The notes under the pieces are model-generated. The model saw only the letters and a list, made by a program, of their open reading frames with translations, was not told the origin of the DNA and did no database searches. The translations under genes and the position numbers were made by a program. Source: Hoplostethus atlanticus (lineage: Eukaryota > Chordata > Actinopteri > Trachichthyiformes > Trachichthyidae). Taken from it: 64,000 nucleotides of DNA. Of this stretch, positions 48,901-59,400 are shown in pieces. The stretch is from positions 9,126,501-9,190,500 of the forward strand of contig JAXDDX010000004.1 in NCBI GenBank assembly GCA_034670405.1. Reading direction: 5' to 3'. Position 1 is the first letter of the stretch, and each line of letters begins with the position of its first letter.

Positions 48901-51900
48901 AACTTTACTTTTAAAACTCGTGTTTAACAATCCAATAAATAAAAACAAAATTTCTAGTGTGGCAACAGAGGCTCAGAAAGCCCTGCTATACTTCAATTTT
49001 GGATTAAACCTTAAACAATTTACTAAAGATACAAAAATGAACCAATAGTCACCACAATGTGATAGGTTTCAAAAGATTTTAAAATATTATTGTGTTAATT
49101 GAATTACACCCTCTTTTAACCAAGTGTTTCCCTTGTTTGATAGAGCCAAAGGTGAAAAGTAAACCTGAACCTACAGAGAAAGGTATTAGAACAATTGTTT
49201 TTGCTGCACCATTACATGTACCCTACAATAATGTAATATACCAGTGGGATCATTTTGTGGTTAAAAAGAAAAAATAGTAGAATGCACTTGGCTTTGCAAC
49301 TCAGACAATGTAATGAGTGATATTTTTATGTTTTTCCCAGAAGTAGAGGTTCCCAAAGAACCAAAGGAGAAAGCCAAACCAGAAGCTGCAAAGAAAGGTA
49401 ATGATTCAGTTCTCACCCTTATTAGCTGCTTAGACTCCCCGTAACCTAACTATCCCTTAATTTTTAATCGGTTAACTGAAAGATCAGAAGAATGACTTAA
49501 TCATATTGTAGTTATGTTCTACAACATATCTACAGAAAGTAGATAAAAAGTAGATTCAAGTGATTTATTCAATACAGAAATGGCTTTTTATTATGGTCAT
49601 GTGTCATTCTCCTGAGAGCATGTCATATTATAAAACTTGGAGCCTCTGCTTTCTGTATTTCAAGTAAAGAGTAATCTTTATTTATACCATATGAACTCAA
49701 GGCAGTACAAATGTTTCTCTTTTATGAGCCTTTTGTTGTCATGATTTGTCCACCAGTGCCAACTCCCAAGGAGCCCAAGGAACCAAAGGAGAAAACCAAA
49801 CTTGAACCTGCAAAGCCTTCCAAAGAAGAAGTGAAGAAATCTCCTAAAGAAGAGAAAGAATCAAAGGAAACTGGACCTCTGAAGAAGAAAGACACTAAGA
49901 CAGGTAGGCCAGCAATGCAATATTTAAAGCAACTACATTATATATGATAGAAACTTGGCCAACACCCGATTCTAAATTAACTCTTATGTGATTAATCATA
50001 GAAGAATCCAAAAAGAAACCTTCAAAAGAGGAGAAGGAGGTGAAGAAAGAGACTGAACCTCTGAAAAAGGACATGACTCCCTTGTATTTATATAGATATT
50101 TAGTATTAATTGTCTCATAAAACACTGTGATTACTCATAGACGGGCCCAAAAAGGAGCCAACGCCTGCTAAGAAGTTGGAAAAGCTCATCAGCTATGATT
50201 GTTGCCATGAAGATTATATGTACATGCACTTTTTTCCCACAGAAACTGATGTAGTGAAGGAAAAGGAGAAACCAACACCTGCAATTAAAGGTAGGCTTAA
50301 TCTCAAAAGCCCTAACACATGTAAATGTATGATGATGATGTTTTATGTACCCTTTTTTATATTTAACTATAGAAGTTTCTAAAGAAAAGGTCAAACCCGC
50401 ACCTGTTCTGAAAGGTATATAACCATTACGTTTGCTACAGTATTCTGCACTCAACAAGATGCTGTGTTTGCTGTGTTGCTTCCGACATCATTTCTCTCAA
50501 TTTCTGTTGCTGCTCACATTTTTTATGTCTAACATAATGAAACAGCAGTTCTATCTATTATGACTAACTTACTCAGTTAGTATTTTATTTTCTATTTTAG
50601 ATGCTACGGTTGCCAAAGAAAAAGCCAAACCAGCTCCTGCAAAGAAAGGTAACAACATTTTTTAAGAATAGCTGTCCTTGCAATATATAATTATATGATA
50701 ACATTTTCTTTATTTGACTGCAGACTATGTTCCGTTTATGGGAGCATATTACACTCCAGCACCCTCCATAGAGGACTGTAAATATTACAACAGCAAAAGA
50801 CATTTATTTCTTTCATTTGTGTGTGTGTGTGCGTGGTTAAGTATACTCTGATTCTGACATATTTAGATGCTGGCGTTGACAAAGAGAAGGCTGCTCCTAT
50901 AAAGAAAGGTAAATATTTCATAATATTCTGTGCTTTTAATCTGTACTGCATTCAGAGATACAATGTTAATGCAGCAACGTGTCGTGCACAATTTGAAAGT
51001 GTATAATGCAGACTTTATACAGCAACTCTCTCAGGGTATCAGGTCATAAAGCAAATACTTTAAACAAAGAAGTTAAAGTAACTAAGCAAAAGGCAAAAGT
51101 AACATCTAGAAAGGTAATGCTTCACCATTTACAGTACATCACTGTAACACACTAACCCAAAATAAAGTCTACTTGAGAGTCTAATTGAGGGTCTAATCGT
51201 AGAATCTTCTTCCCTTCCCTCCTATTTTTTTTACATGGAAGTTACAAAGGAAAAAGCCAAACCAGCTCCTGCTAAGAAAGGTTTCACATTCCTGAGTTTA
51301 CAAATGATAAAGTTTCTGGAATATGTTCACCTTCAAAGAAAAATCAATTAATACGGCAATAACCCCAGCCTACTGTGAGTAACATAGTGTTTGTCATACA
51401 GAGGCTGCTGCGCCCAAAGAAAAGACCAAACCAGCCATCTTGAAAAAAGGTAAGACTGTACATACCATGGATATGAAATGTCAAACTTGCCATAACTAAG
51501 ACATAGATTTTATTTCCTGATTTCTGTTGACAGAGCATGAAGGAACTCACAAAAATGCCTCTCTGGTGAAAGAGAAGGTCAAAATAGTGCCTATGAAGAA
51601 GGGTATTTATTTTCCTTTTCATATTCATATTTTATTATATAGTTACAGTGTTGCTACTACAGAAGTCATGGTTCTTTCAATCCTTGCAAGCCTACGTGGC
51701 CTTTGCAAAAAGAAGCCTTGCAAAGAAAGGCATGTAAATGATAAAGCTTTTCAAGACATATAACATTTGCTTTCTTTGATTCAGTAACTGAGGTGCCAAA
51801 AGAGAAAGCCAAAGCAGCACCTGCAAAGAAAGGTACGGATATCGAAATATTTCAAGGACCAAAATGTATTTGTATTGTACATCCAGAGGTTTCAGCTTTG

Positions 51901-54900
51901 AATTGAAGAATAAATATTACACGTCTGCTTTAGCACCCGAGGTTCCAAAAGAAAAGTCCAAGCCAACTCCACCAAAGAGAGGTAAGGCTTAGATAGCCGC
52001 TTGGTTGTATCGTTTCAGAGTGTCAGATATCTGGAATAATAACCTAATAACCTGAAACTTCTTTACTTAGAACCTGCTGCACCTAAGGCAAAACCAGCTC
52101 CAGTAATTAAAGGTTAGAGTATATTGATCAACCTTTCTGTTCACCTTTTAATAATCAAGCAATTGATTTTCATATAGTATTCATCTATTAATCTAATTAA
52201 TCTATAATTTTACTTTCACAGAGGTGGAAGTCCCACACAAAAATGCTTCTCTAACAAAAGAGAAGGTCAAGGTTGTGCCATTGAAGAAAGGTATATCTCT
52301 TTTTTTACATTTTTACATTTTATCATGTATACAGGGATATATATATATAATGCACTTATCTTGAATGACCTTGGGATAAGAGGCATCATTAATTGAAAAT
52401 TGTATCGCTCCTAATGCTACTGAATTTTATTTGTTTTATTCTTTAAATGTATCACTGTCTGTTATATATACTCAAATCTTTAAGCTGTAATTCCTTCTGT
52501 GTCTCAGTGCCTCAGACTCCAAAGGAGAAAGACAAACCAGCACCTACAAGAAAAGGTAATTACAAAGCTTAAACATTTAACCAAAGTCAAATATCATATA
52601 TAACATAATGATATAATTGGCACAATTAACTTTTACTATTTATTGATTATTTTTCGCTGCATATCTTTGATTTCTGATGTTCTGTTATCGTTTGTTTAGG
52701 TGATATATGCAGTATGCATTTTGGTTTCAGATTAACTGCATTAACTTTAGATAAACTATAGTAATACCAAGCAGGATGAACTGCTATTTCCACACGGACT
52801 GACTTTATGTTGGTTTATATTCACTTTAGAAGCTGAGGCTGCAAAGGACAAGGCTAAACCAGTGACTCCCACAAAAGGTTTGTTTCTCCAGGGTGATTTT
52901 ATTGATTTCTTTCATTTTTTAATTTTCTGTCATTTTAAATTAAGTAATATTTTCTGTAGTGGTAATTTCTAACATAACTGTAGGCATTAGAATTAACAGG
53001 AGCATATGTGTATTATTCTAGTGCCTGTTTCCAAGAAAAAACCTACATCTACTGAAAAGAAGAAAGGTATACGCCAGAAATGTGGTGTTTATAGTGCTTA
53101 GCGCTAATACTCTGCAAATTGCCAGCAATACTGTGGTGATATTAGTAAGTTTAGGTTGGTTTAGTGACTGACTGTTATCCTGACAAATAGCTATTGCTAT
53201 GCTCATCCGTTCTACATGTTAGCCTGCCACAATATATTTTAAATGGTTTCACAGCTATTGAGTTTAATTAAATGCTTTAAATTCAGTAAGCATTATTTAA
53301 ATTCCAAAAACACATTGAAACTGTGCTGTGGAGCTAGTACAAAAATATTGATTTGTGGGTATTTTTAATTTGCTTAAATATGCTTCATCTAACCCAAAAC
53401 CCGCATATTGTGCACAGAGTGTAACTTACTTTGGGTTGTAGCTTTTCAAATATCTGTAGTGTGAAAATGTCCCTTGTTTCTCTTTAATGTAGAAGTTGAT
53501 GTTACAAAGAAGAAGGCCAGACCAGCTCCTGAAAAGAAAGGTAACTCTTTTAAAAAATCTAAATAGATCATCTAAAACATTCCAGTTTGTTTTGCTTTCT
53601 CAAATTTATCATTCAAATCTTGAATTGTGCCTTTGCACTTTCACCTTCTTCCAAAAGAGCCTGAAGCACCAAAGGAAAAGGTCAAGCCTGTCCTTGTAAA
53701 GAAAGGTAGCCTGCCTACCATCACTATAATTAAATTATATATTAATTAGTAGTATTATTAAAGCAACTTTTGCTTGTCATCAAAGTAGGTAAAAGTTATT
53801 CATTGAACGTCAACAAATACAGTGGAGTCCACTACCAAGCACTCTTTTTTTTCATAATTTATAGAAAACTGATACAAATGTTTAGTCAAATTACATTTTT
53901 CAAACAAGATTACAAAATTGTATTTGAAATACTTTAATTAATATTTAAAAATATTTTTCAACAGAAACACAAAAAAATTGATTATCAGTTCTAAATAATG
54001 TATTGTTGAATAAGGCAACTGAGTACACAAATTGTATTAGTTTTTGATAAATGGTGAAAACAGTTCTTGGTAGTGGATATTTTCATGTTTTGAGCTGAAA
54101 CTGATATTGTTAGTTCATGGTTATTCATGGTTATTTATTCAGAGTCTGAGGCCCTAAAGGAGAAGGAGAAACCAGCTGTTAAAAAAGGTAATAACATTTA
54201 ACAACATTTATTTCTCACACGACTGTGTTTCATGTTAATACACAAACCTTATGGCAAGTAAGCTCTTTGATAAATTTTTCATGCAGCAGATTAATAAAAG
54301 GTTCAGCTCTGTGTACAGTGCATTTGGTGGTGCATTTGAGGCGATGTTGATCTAACTTTACAGTTCTTTTGAATATACCCAGTACTTAAAAAATAAAATT
54401 GTGTATTTTATCAATTGCATTTTCTCTCTGATGGCCCAGCCATGTCTAGGGAAAAGATCAAACCAGTCCTTGTGAAGAAAGGTATATTTGTGGCGCTTCA
54501 GTAGAGGCAGCAATTCAAGTAACCAGCATTGAGGGGGGTAATGGGCTACATGTAATGGGATTACAGTAATCTGATTACAAATGATGGTCACTGTAATCGC
54601 CAAAAGGTATTTGTTGGATTACTCATAAGGGAAATGGGAATTTTATAGAACTTGAAAATATGGTAAATTATAATATAATAACCTTCCACTATATACAGTA
54701 GGTATCAATTTCACATATTTTTATATTTTTATCTTATTCATTATGCACGTTGAAAATACACACAACCCTGAGAAGATACATTCTCTTGGTTGTGATGCCT
54801 TTTGTTCTTGTACTTACAAAGATTTAAAGGAATAGGTCAGATATTTTACAATTATTTTACAGTTCTGTTAGTTTCTCTGCAGCAGCTCCATAGGCAAACA

Positions 54901-56485
54901 TCTGCTTCCTATCTAATAATCCTTAAAAATATGCTTGTACGCACATCCAGTGTTAAGCAGTTAGTAGCTGAGTAGCACTACATAAGCATATTTTTATTAG
55001 GCTTTTACAATTCACCTCTAACCTTCTAAAACCGAGATATTTTTGATAGAAAATGTACCAATATACTTTTTAGCTGCTGCAATAGAGCTTACTTTCTAAC
55101 ACTGATAACATCATGCCGATTCTATATGTTTCTTGCTCTGCTTTAAGCTTTAAGATGAATTAATTTTTTTATAGTACTTGACCTCATTTTGCATGTTGCA
55201 GAACCAGAGACTCCTAAAGGAAAGGACAAACCTGTTGCACTGAAGAAAGGTACAGTGTTGTTTAGTTTTTATTCAGTCCCAATTATGATATTTCCTATCA
55301 CATTTCAATCCATATGAGATTTTTCAGTGTTAATGTGTTTAGATGTTTAATATGAATGTTTGACAGTGTTGCATGATAGGTAGCATCTATAGCGACACCT
55401 GTTGATCAGCTCCTGCTAAAAAATATGATCTTCAATTGTTCTCCTTGTCCTCACTTTACTGGGGTGAAGTGCAAATTACTATAGAATATAAATAACACAG
55501 CTTAGCCACAAACCATGAGCCAAAGCAGAACCTGAGCTTCATAACACCAGCCATGAATTTGTCTTAAATAAATATATCAGTTTCTTTTACATATTTCTTA
55601 TTTTCAATCTACACAGAAAGATATTGATAGATAATCTGTCTTAATTTTGTCCCATGTTTTTAATACCATAACAGAGTCCACTAAAGAGAATGTCAAACCA
55701 ATTTCTGCAAAGAAAGGTAGGGTTTTCTCCTGCTCCTACTTCTTTCTTGTGTGGCAATGAAATAATATCTTAATTGTCAATATTTTGCTGAGTGTTCATA
55801 TTTGTGAAATAGAGTCTAAGGTTTCAAAAGAAAAGGCCAAACCTGCTGCAGCGAAGAAAGGTACTGTATACAATCATCTTTTAATAAATTACATCATAAA
55901 TTCAGCAATACACTGTAATCGCTGATTGATTATTTTGATATGTGTGATTATTTACAGAGGACAGAGTTCTTAAAGAGAAACAAGAGCCTGCGAAAAAAGG
56001 TATTTTGATTGTTTAGCGAATTAATTTATGAGCAGAAAAATGTACTTTACAAGATACATTGACCTGACATGATTTACTCAAGGACACAAATCTCTATTTT
56101 TGATGTAGAAAAATCTTCTGAGAAGAAAGCTGCCAAAGAAGAGAAGGCGAAAGGTACTGTCGAGGTGTATTTTAATCACCTCTAATGGTGATATTATACT
56201 GTATTATTTTGTGATCAACATTATGTTTTCCTTTTGACAGCAGAGCCTGCTATAACAGACAGCTTTGTCATGGAAGGTAAGTACAAATGCCCTTTTCACA
56301 TAAGAAATATCACAGCGCAGTCTTCTCTCTGGATGCCAGGGAGGGGCAGGGAACATGATGATCTGTACCACACCGTGACTCCCCTGACTCCTTCCACAGA
56401 CGAGATGCCCTACTTCCAGTGTTTCTTTGTGGACGAAGATGAGGCCCAGTTTCCATTCTACGCCTTCTCACCGCTGCTGATGTGA
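28174..56485 (+). CDS. trdn: triadin, greatly expanded (about 54 exons)
   Basis: Single-pass protein of the junctional sarcoplasmic reticulum that links calsequestrin to the ryanodine receptor through luminal KEKE motifs. Candidate exon 1 is 28174-28198 (MSNPSKGQ). Exon 2, 30727-30894, carries the transmembrane segment ([19 protein letters not shown], then DFVEYK) and aligns with the human segment ending MFDLVDYK. Luminal exons follow: 31216-31299, 31389-31493, 31623-31778, 32011-32154, 32589-32732, 33110-33253, 33400-33519, 33666-33785, 33905-33949, 34042-34089, 34193-34219, 35321-35461, an acidic exon at about 35534-37309, 38373-38432, 38634-38792, 39182-44461, 44893-45747, and the small-exon array from 46087. 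The last exon, 56400-56485, ends [19 protein letters not shown], comparable with the human C-terminal FFQCVYLDGYNGYGFQF. All internal introns read here are phase 1. Full inclusion gives about 11.6 kb of coding sequence, roughly 3,860 residues against 729 in human. Actual splicing is unknown. Identity is secure at both ends and by synteny with fabp7. Confidence 0.88.
28199..30726 (+). other. trdn: probable trdn intron 1
   Basis: About 2.5 kb with no exon I can support. It includes a relatively GC-rich stretch at about 28330-28720 of unknown origin. The alternative is that exon 1 lies elsewhere in it. Confidence 0.35.
30903..30947 (+). repeat. (CT)n microsatellite
   Basis: CT repeat immediately after the donor of the trdn transmembrane exon (30895). 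Confidence 0.92.
31216..33785 (+). CDS. trdn: trdn tandem luminal-module exons
   Basis: Seven exons encode variants of one luminal module just after the membrane. 31216-31299 gives [17 protein letters not shown], which resembles the single human segment with SDPLKLVRDAMEE. Four exons (31623-31778, 32011-32154, 32589-32732, 33110-33253) are close copies of 48-52 residues with the pattern [18 protein letters not shown]...[12 protein letters not shown]. Two more (33400-33519, 33666-33785) are shorter and diverged. Exon 31389-31493 between them is an unrelated Ser/Ala/Glu-rich insert. The first two close copies have two cysteines 12 positions apart ([13 protein letters not shown]); the next two keep only the second. 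N-glycosylation sequons occur at NNT, NDS and NNS. All are bounded by phase 1 introns, and flanking intron ends are also similar, consistent with recent tandem exon duplication. Confidence 0.85.
35321..37309 (+). CDS. trdn: trdn acidic luminal exons
   Basis: Two exons: 35321-35461 ([18 protein letters not shown]...EAEEDN) and about 35534-37309 (592 codons). The second is dominated by Glu/Asp runs and a variable repeat with the core [17 protein letters not shown] between about 36000 and 36530, followed by Asp-rich segments ([11 protein letters not shown]). It ends with a short basic stretch ([17 protein letters not shown]). Human triadin has a short acidic run, EDEEDDDGDED, at the same place followed by a basic stretch, so this is the same domain enlarged many times. 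In mammals that region is near the ryanodine-receptor-binding part; here it would be a high-capacity, low-affinity calcium-binding segment by composition. The acceptor could be 35533 or 35547; both keep the frame. Confidence 0.75.
39182..44461 (+). CDS. trdn: trdn giant KEKE-repeat exon (1,760 codons)
   Basis: One uninterrupted exon from acceptor TATTTAG (39180-39181) to donor ACAG/GTAGGC (44461/44462), exactly 5,280 bases. It consists of about 170 tandem copies of a 30-bp unit coding [10 protein letters not shown] with substitutions (S-E-E, S-R-D, KEPKK, KAAKK, KQKKP). Register shifts are always in multiples of three bases, for example a 6-base insertion near 42000. Human triadin uses scattered KEKE motifs to bind calsequestrin, and this exon is an extreme expansion of the same idea. 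Each unit carries S-x-E, the Fam20C luminal kinase motif, which also fits CK2 S-x-x-E. No stop in over 5 kb of tandem repeat argues for selection. The long complementary-strand open frames are a by-product of the repeat. Confidence 0.82.
39182..44461 (+). repeat. 30-bp coding minisatellite
   Basis: Consensus unit AAGAAGCCTTCTAAGGAGGA followed by GAAAGAAGTG, repeated about 170 times. Higher-order blocks of several units recur: the run ...[23 protein letters not shown]... appears at about 40735, 41435, 41700, 42290, 42555, 42955, 43100 and 43375. This indicates expansion by multi-unit duplications. Confidence 0.95.
44893..45747 (+). CDS. trdn: trdn second KEKE exon (285 codons)
   Basis: Acceptor ATATACAG at 44892 and donor ACAG/GTAGGC after 45747. 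It codes the same 10-residue theme as the giant exon but more diverged ([20 protein letters not shown] and so on). It ends [13 protein letters not shown], which mirrors the end of the giant exon ([12 protein letters not shown]) and the end of exon 49757-49903. That end sequence appears three times in the gene, marking related exon 3' ends. Confidence 0.82.
45650..46010 (+). repeat. intragenic segmental duplication, copy A
   Basis: Near-identical to 49815-50165 (copy B), from the [14 protein letters not shown] coding segment, across the intron and the AAGAATCCAAAAAG exon, to the GACGGGCC exon start. A more diverged relative lies at 47620-48050. Confidence 0.88.
45846..46045 (+). pseudogene. 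decayed trdn exon copies
   Basis: Two exon-like segments follow normal-looking acceptors (45845 and about 45986) but are broken. In the first, the sister copy at 50002 reads [10 protein letters not shown], while here one A is missing so the frame runs into TGA. It also lacks a donor. In the second, one C is missing after GACGGG compared with 50142, and the donor of the related exon 47996-48049 (ATTG/GTAGGC) is ATTGGAAGGC here. They are best regarded as dead exons inside an intron. Confidence 0.6.
46087..56276 (+). CDS. trdn: trdn small-exon array, [12 protein letters not shown] modules
   Basis: Exons, all phase 1 on both sides: 46087-46182, 46527-46622, 47748-47837, 47996-48049, 48135-48230, 48746-48793, 49144-49182, 49341-49397, 49757-49903, 50243-50290, 50373-50414, 50601-50648, 50724-50777, 50867-50908, 51242-51280, 51402-51449, 51534-51602, 51785-51832, 51934-51981, 52071-52112, 52222-52290, 52508-52555, 52830-52877, 53022-53066, 53493-53540, 53658-53705, 54143-54187, 54440-54481, 55202-55249, 55675-55716, 55813-55860, 55958-55999, 56109-56153, 56241-56276. 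Most are 42-48 bases and code about 14-16 residues of the form (E/V)[16 protein letters not shown], the alternating Lys/Glu KEKE type of triadin luminal domains. Three 96-base exons carry NVT sequons and two 69-base exons carry NAS. Exon 51242-51280 has an unusual donor (GTTTCA). Segments such as 51060-51115 look like further decayed copies. Confidence 0.78.
46660..47556. mobile_element. MITE-like element with 20-bp inverted ends and TTAA termini
   Basis: The left end TTAAAGCTGGAGTTTGTAAG (46660-46679) is the reverse complement of the right end CTTACAAACTGCAGCTTTAA (47537-47556) with one mismatch. Both ends start in TTAA, which may be the duplicated target site as in piggyBac-type elements. 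The roughly 860-bp interior has no long reading frame. It lies in a trdn intron between exons 46527-46622 and 47748-47837. Confidence 0.75.
49815..50165 (+). repeat. intragenic segmental duplication, copy B
   Basis: Partner of 45650-46010. In this copy the AAGAATCC exon (from 50002) keeps its frame ([20 protein letters not shown]) but has no clear donor before stops at about 50115-50120. It is probably not used. The GACGGGCCC exon (from 50142) also keeps its frame but has no obvious donor. Confidence 0.85.
50724..50777 (+). CDS. trdn: trdn aromatic cassette exon
   Basis: Acceptor GACTGCAG ends at 50723 and donor GACT/GTAAAT follows 50777. It codes [18 protein letters not shown], unlike the Lys/Glu modules on both sides. 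Human triadin has an aromatic insert between KEKE blocks (QYAFCRYMIDIF), and this may be its counterpart or an alternative-end exon. It is in frame with both neighbours, so it can be skipped. Confidence 0.5.
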
Positions 56486-59400
56486 GGCTCCAGCCCCAAT
56501 CTGAAGAAACCAAAAGGCAACACTTTTAGTTGTTGAGTCAATTTAGTGATGTCGCCAAGGCCAAGTGACCTCACCTCGCCGTCCACCGTTGGTCTTCAAT
56601 GGAAAACCCTGGATGACGGAGGATGATGGGTGACTTGGACAGTTGAACAGTTCTTTCCGGCTTTGGTTGAGCTCTTGTAGCTAATACAGGCAGCCAGCGT
56701 CATTCCTTTCCACTTTTCTTTTTTTTGTAATTTTGTTTGTGTTGAGTTGTTTTGAAATGTTGATATGCAAATCATAGGCATATCCAGTATTTTTAATGGA
56801 ACAATTTATTTATTAATTCATGTTTTTGGCTGTGTGTTTATTCATTTATACCCTCACAGGGATACATGCAGTTATTTGTAATGCATTTATTGTTGATTTC
56901 ATTTTCTTGAAATCTAGGCATAATTTCAATCAGTAAAAAACGATAACCTCCACGAGTCCTCCAAATCTGTTTTTACTTGAAAAGGTGGTTGACAGTGGTA
57001 CATTTGTTATTGTGCTTACACATCAGGGTGTTTTTAGCTTTTTTTTTCATTGTAACTTGAATGTTTGTAATGCCCTGCTTGTCCTGCTTTTAATGCCCTT
57101 CAATTACAATCAATCATTAATACGAATAATGAATAATTCCATAATTGCACATATTATTTCATTAATTTCGTTGTTTGTTTTTAGCACATTTTGCTCTGTT
57201 TCTTTCTCCGTCTGTAGTTTAAAAAAAACCACAAAAGGAATCAAGGCTGTTAATGAAAGGCAAATTATCCTTTTTGTGTTTTAAAAAAGGTGTTCCTCCA
57301 CTTACAGCACCAGCTTTCTTTTCTATTCTTTTGTGTTTCTTATGTGTCGAAAGGAATGACCGTGCACTGTCTGCGAGAGCTCCCAAACAACACAAGACCT
57401 CTTGTTGAGGTGTGAACACTGCCTGACGTTAGACATGAGATATGGTGGCATGTTGAAGTCTTATGAAACTATGACATCTCTACATCTATACCTACTCCTC
57501 ATTTTGATACGGGTACTAATAATAAGCTGCCTGTTATTGCCTGATCTCTCAGAATGAGGTTTGAGATCATATTTACTTTTTCAGTGGGTATCATCAAGTA
57601 TCAGATTAATTTTGTGTTGGAAAACACATTGTGGATGTGTTCCAGATGTTTTTTCTGTAATCTATTCTAATTCCTTTGGTATTTGAAGGTATTTGAATTT
57701 GATGCTACTTATTTTAGTCAAAGTGATGCAGAGTAAGTCCATTTTTTCTTGCACTGGATTACAATACTGTAATTAATAATGAAACTGGAACATACAAAGT
57801 AGGGCACATTTGATGAGTCAGTCATTGTCAGTCAAAATGGATGTTTGCTGTGGCTAACAGCTACTCACTGATAGACCAAAAATGCTGTTCTGCTTTGGTC
57901 AATGGCTGTTTGTCTGTGTGCACGGCATACAAATTCAACATCATTTTGAATCGGTTCTCACAAACAAGCAAACAGCAGCAGTTTGGGAAACCTTTTCAGG
58001 TTGACTTTATAAAATTCCTGTTGTAAATTAAGTATCATTCACAGTATTTTTGTGTTTTATTAATATATTATTAATGTAGTATTAATGCATATCTCATATC
58101 AGTATTATAATTTATATCTCATAATAACTGAGATAATATAAATAGGAAGTGTATTATATGGATATCTTGTACATGTAATGTACAGTATGGGCTACATGAT
58201 TTCAGATTGATTTTGAATACTGTGATACGTTATAAACTGAGAGCCACATCATGTACTCTCTGGATGAAAGTGTGTGTGGACAGCAGTCAGCTCTCTCCCA
58301 GGGTCTTTTGACAACATGACGTATGTTAACCTATGTTTAAGTGAAGTCTAACAGGTACATCTTTATGTCATTTAATCAAAGTTGTTGGAGAAGAGGTGAC
58401 ATGTTGAGGTACATGATCACAGATATGCACCGCTATCTGTCCGTTAGCCTGTACCAGCTGTTGTTTACATATGGGTCTTTACATTTTGCTCCATATGCTG
58501 TCAAGAAGACGGTTATTACAGCTTGTGGCATTGTGCGTTAATGCTGAGTCTACTAAAATGTGTGAAATGGTTTGAAATGAGAGGAACAAAGCCTTTTTTC
58601 CTCAATAACAAAATATGTATTGAATTTCACATGACACTCTGAAACTCACAATGAGTTCAGGCTCTAGTCATTGTATTTTGACAACTGGAATTTCACTGAT
58701 AATGATTGGTAACAGTGATATTCCAGTATAATTGATAGGGTTTTTGTGAGTGGTGTTCCCAGAATGACATTGCTCTGCAGTGTCTTCGCAGTATTTCTGT
58801 GAGTTGCTGATTTTAAGTAAACCAACAATGGTGTTATCATAACAAAAAAAATTTGAATTCATCAAGATAAAAGATGAAATATTTCCATTTTGAATTATTA
58901 TACATTTAATCATGTTGACTGAATTATATCTCCAGACTAACCATAGTCAGGTATACACGTGCAATACAACTACTTTAGATGATCTAAATGATCAAAGCAC
59001 TGTATGTTTGTCTGAACTCTGACAGTCCTTGAATGTACTGTGCATGATGTGTGGGTTCTTTTCTGATATCGGTAACATTTTTGTTTTCAATTGGAGAAAG
59101 AAAAATTTCTCCCTCTCAAATATGACTGATTGAAGTTATGAGTTGTTTATTACCAGATACGTTGGTATTTATCCCCTTGAAGTATAAACGTATTTATGTT
59201 CAGCGTAACCTCACTGTAAATAGTAAAATGGATGGAAAATATACACCATGAGTTTTATCCCTGAACCATTATTAATGAAATTTCTGTCCTTAACTGTAGT
59301 TACATTCATATTATGTATCATACTCTCTTTTGTCAAATACACCTTCAGTATTTTTGTGAATATATGAGTAATACTTTGACATTAAAAATAGAAATGCAAG

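Noticed and set aside
51060-51115. Possible triadin exon [16 protein letters not shown]
   Set aside because: It ends in a donor-like AAG/GTAATG but in a different phase from all neighbours, and its acceptor is unclear. Probably a decayed copy.
54530-54640. GTAATGGGATTACAGTAATCTGATTACAAA region
   Set aside because: Looks like a fragment of a dispersed fish repeat, but it is too short and lacks ends to define as an element.
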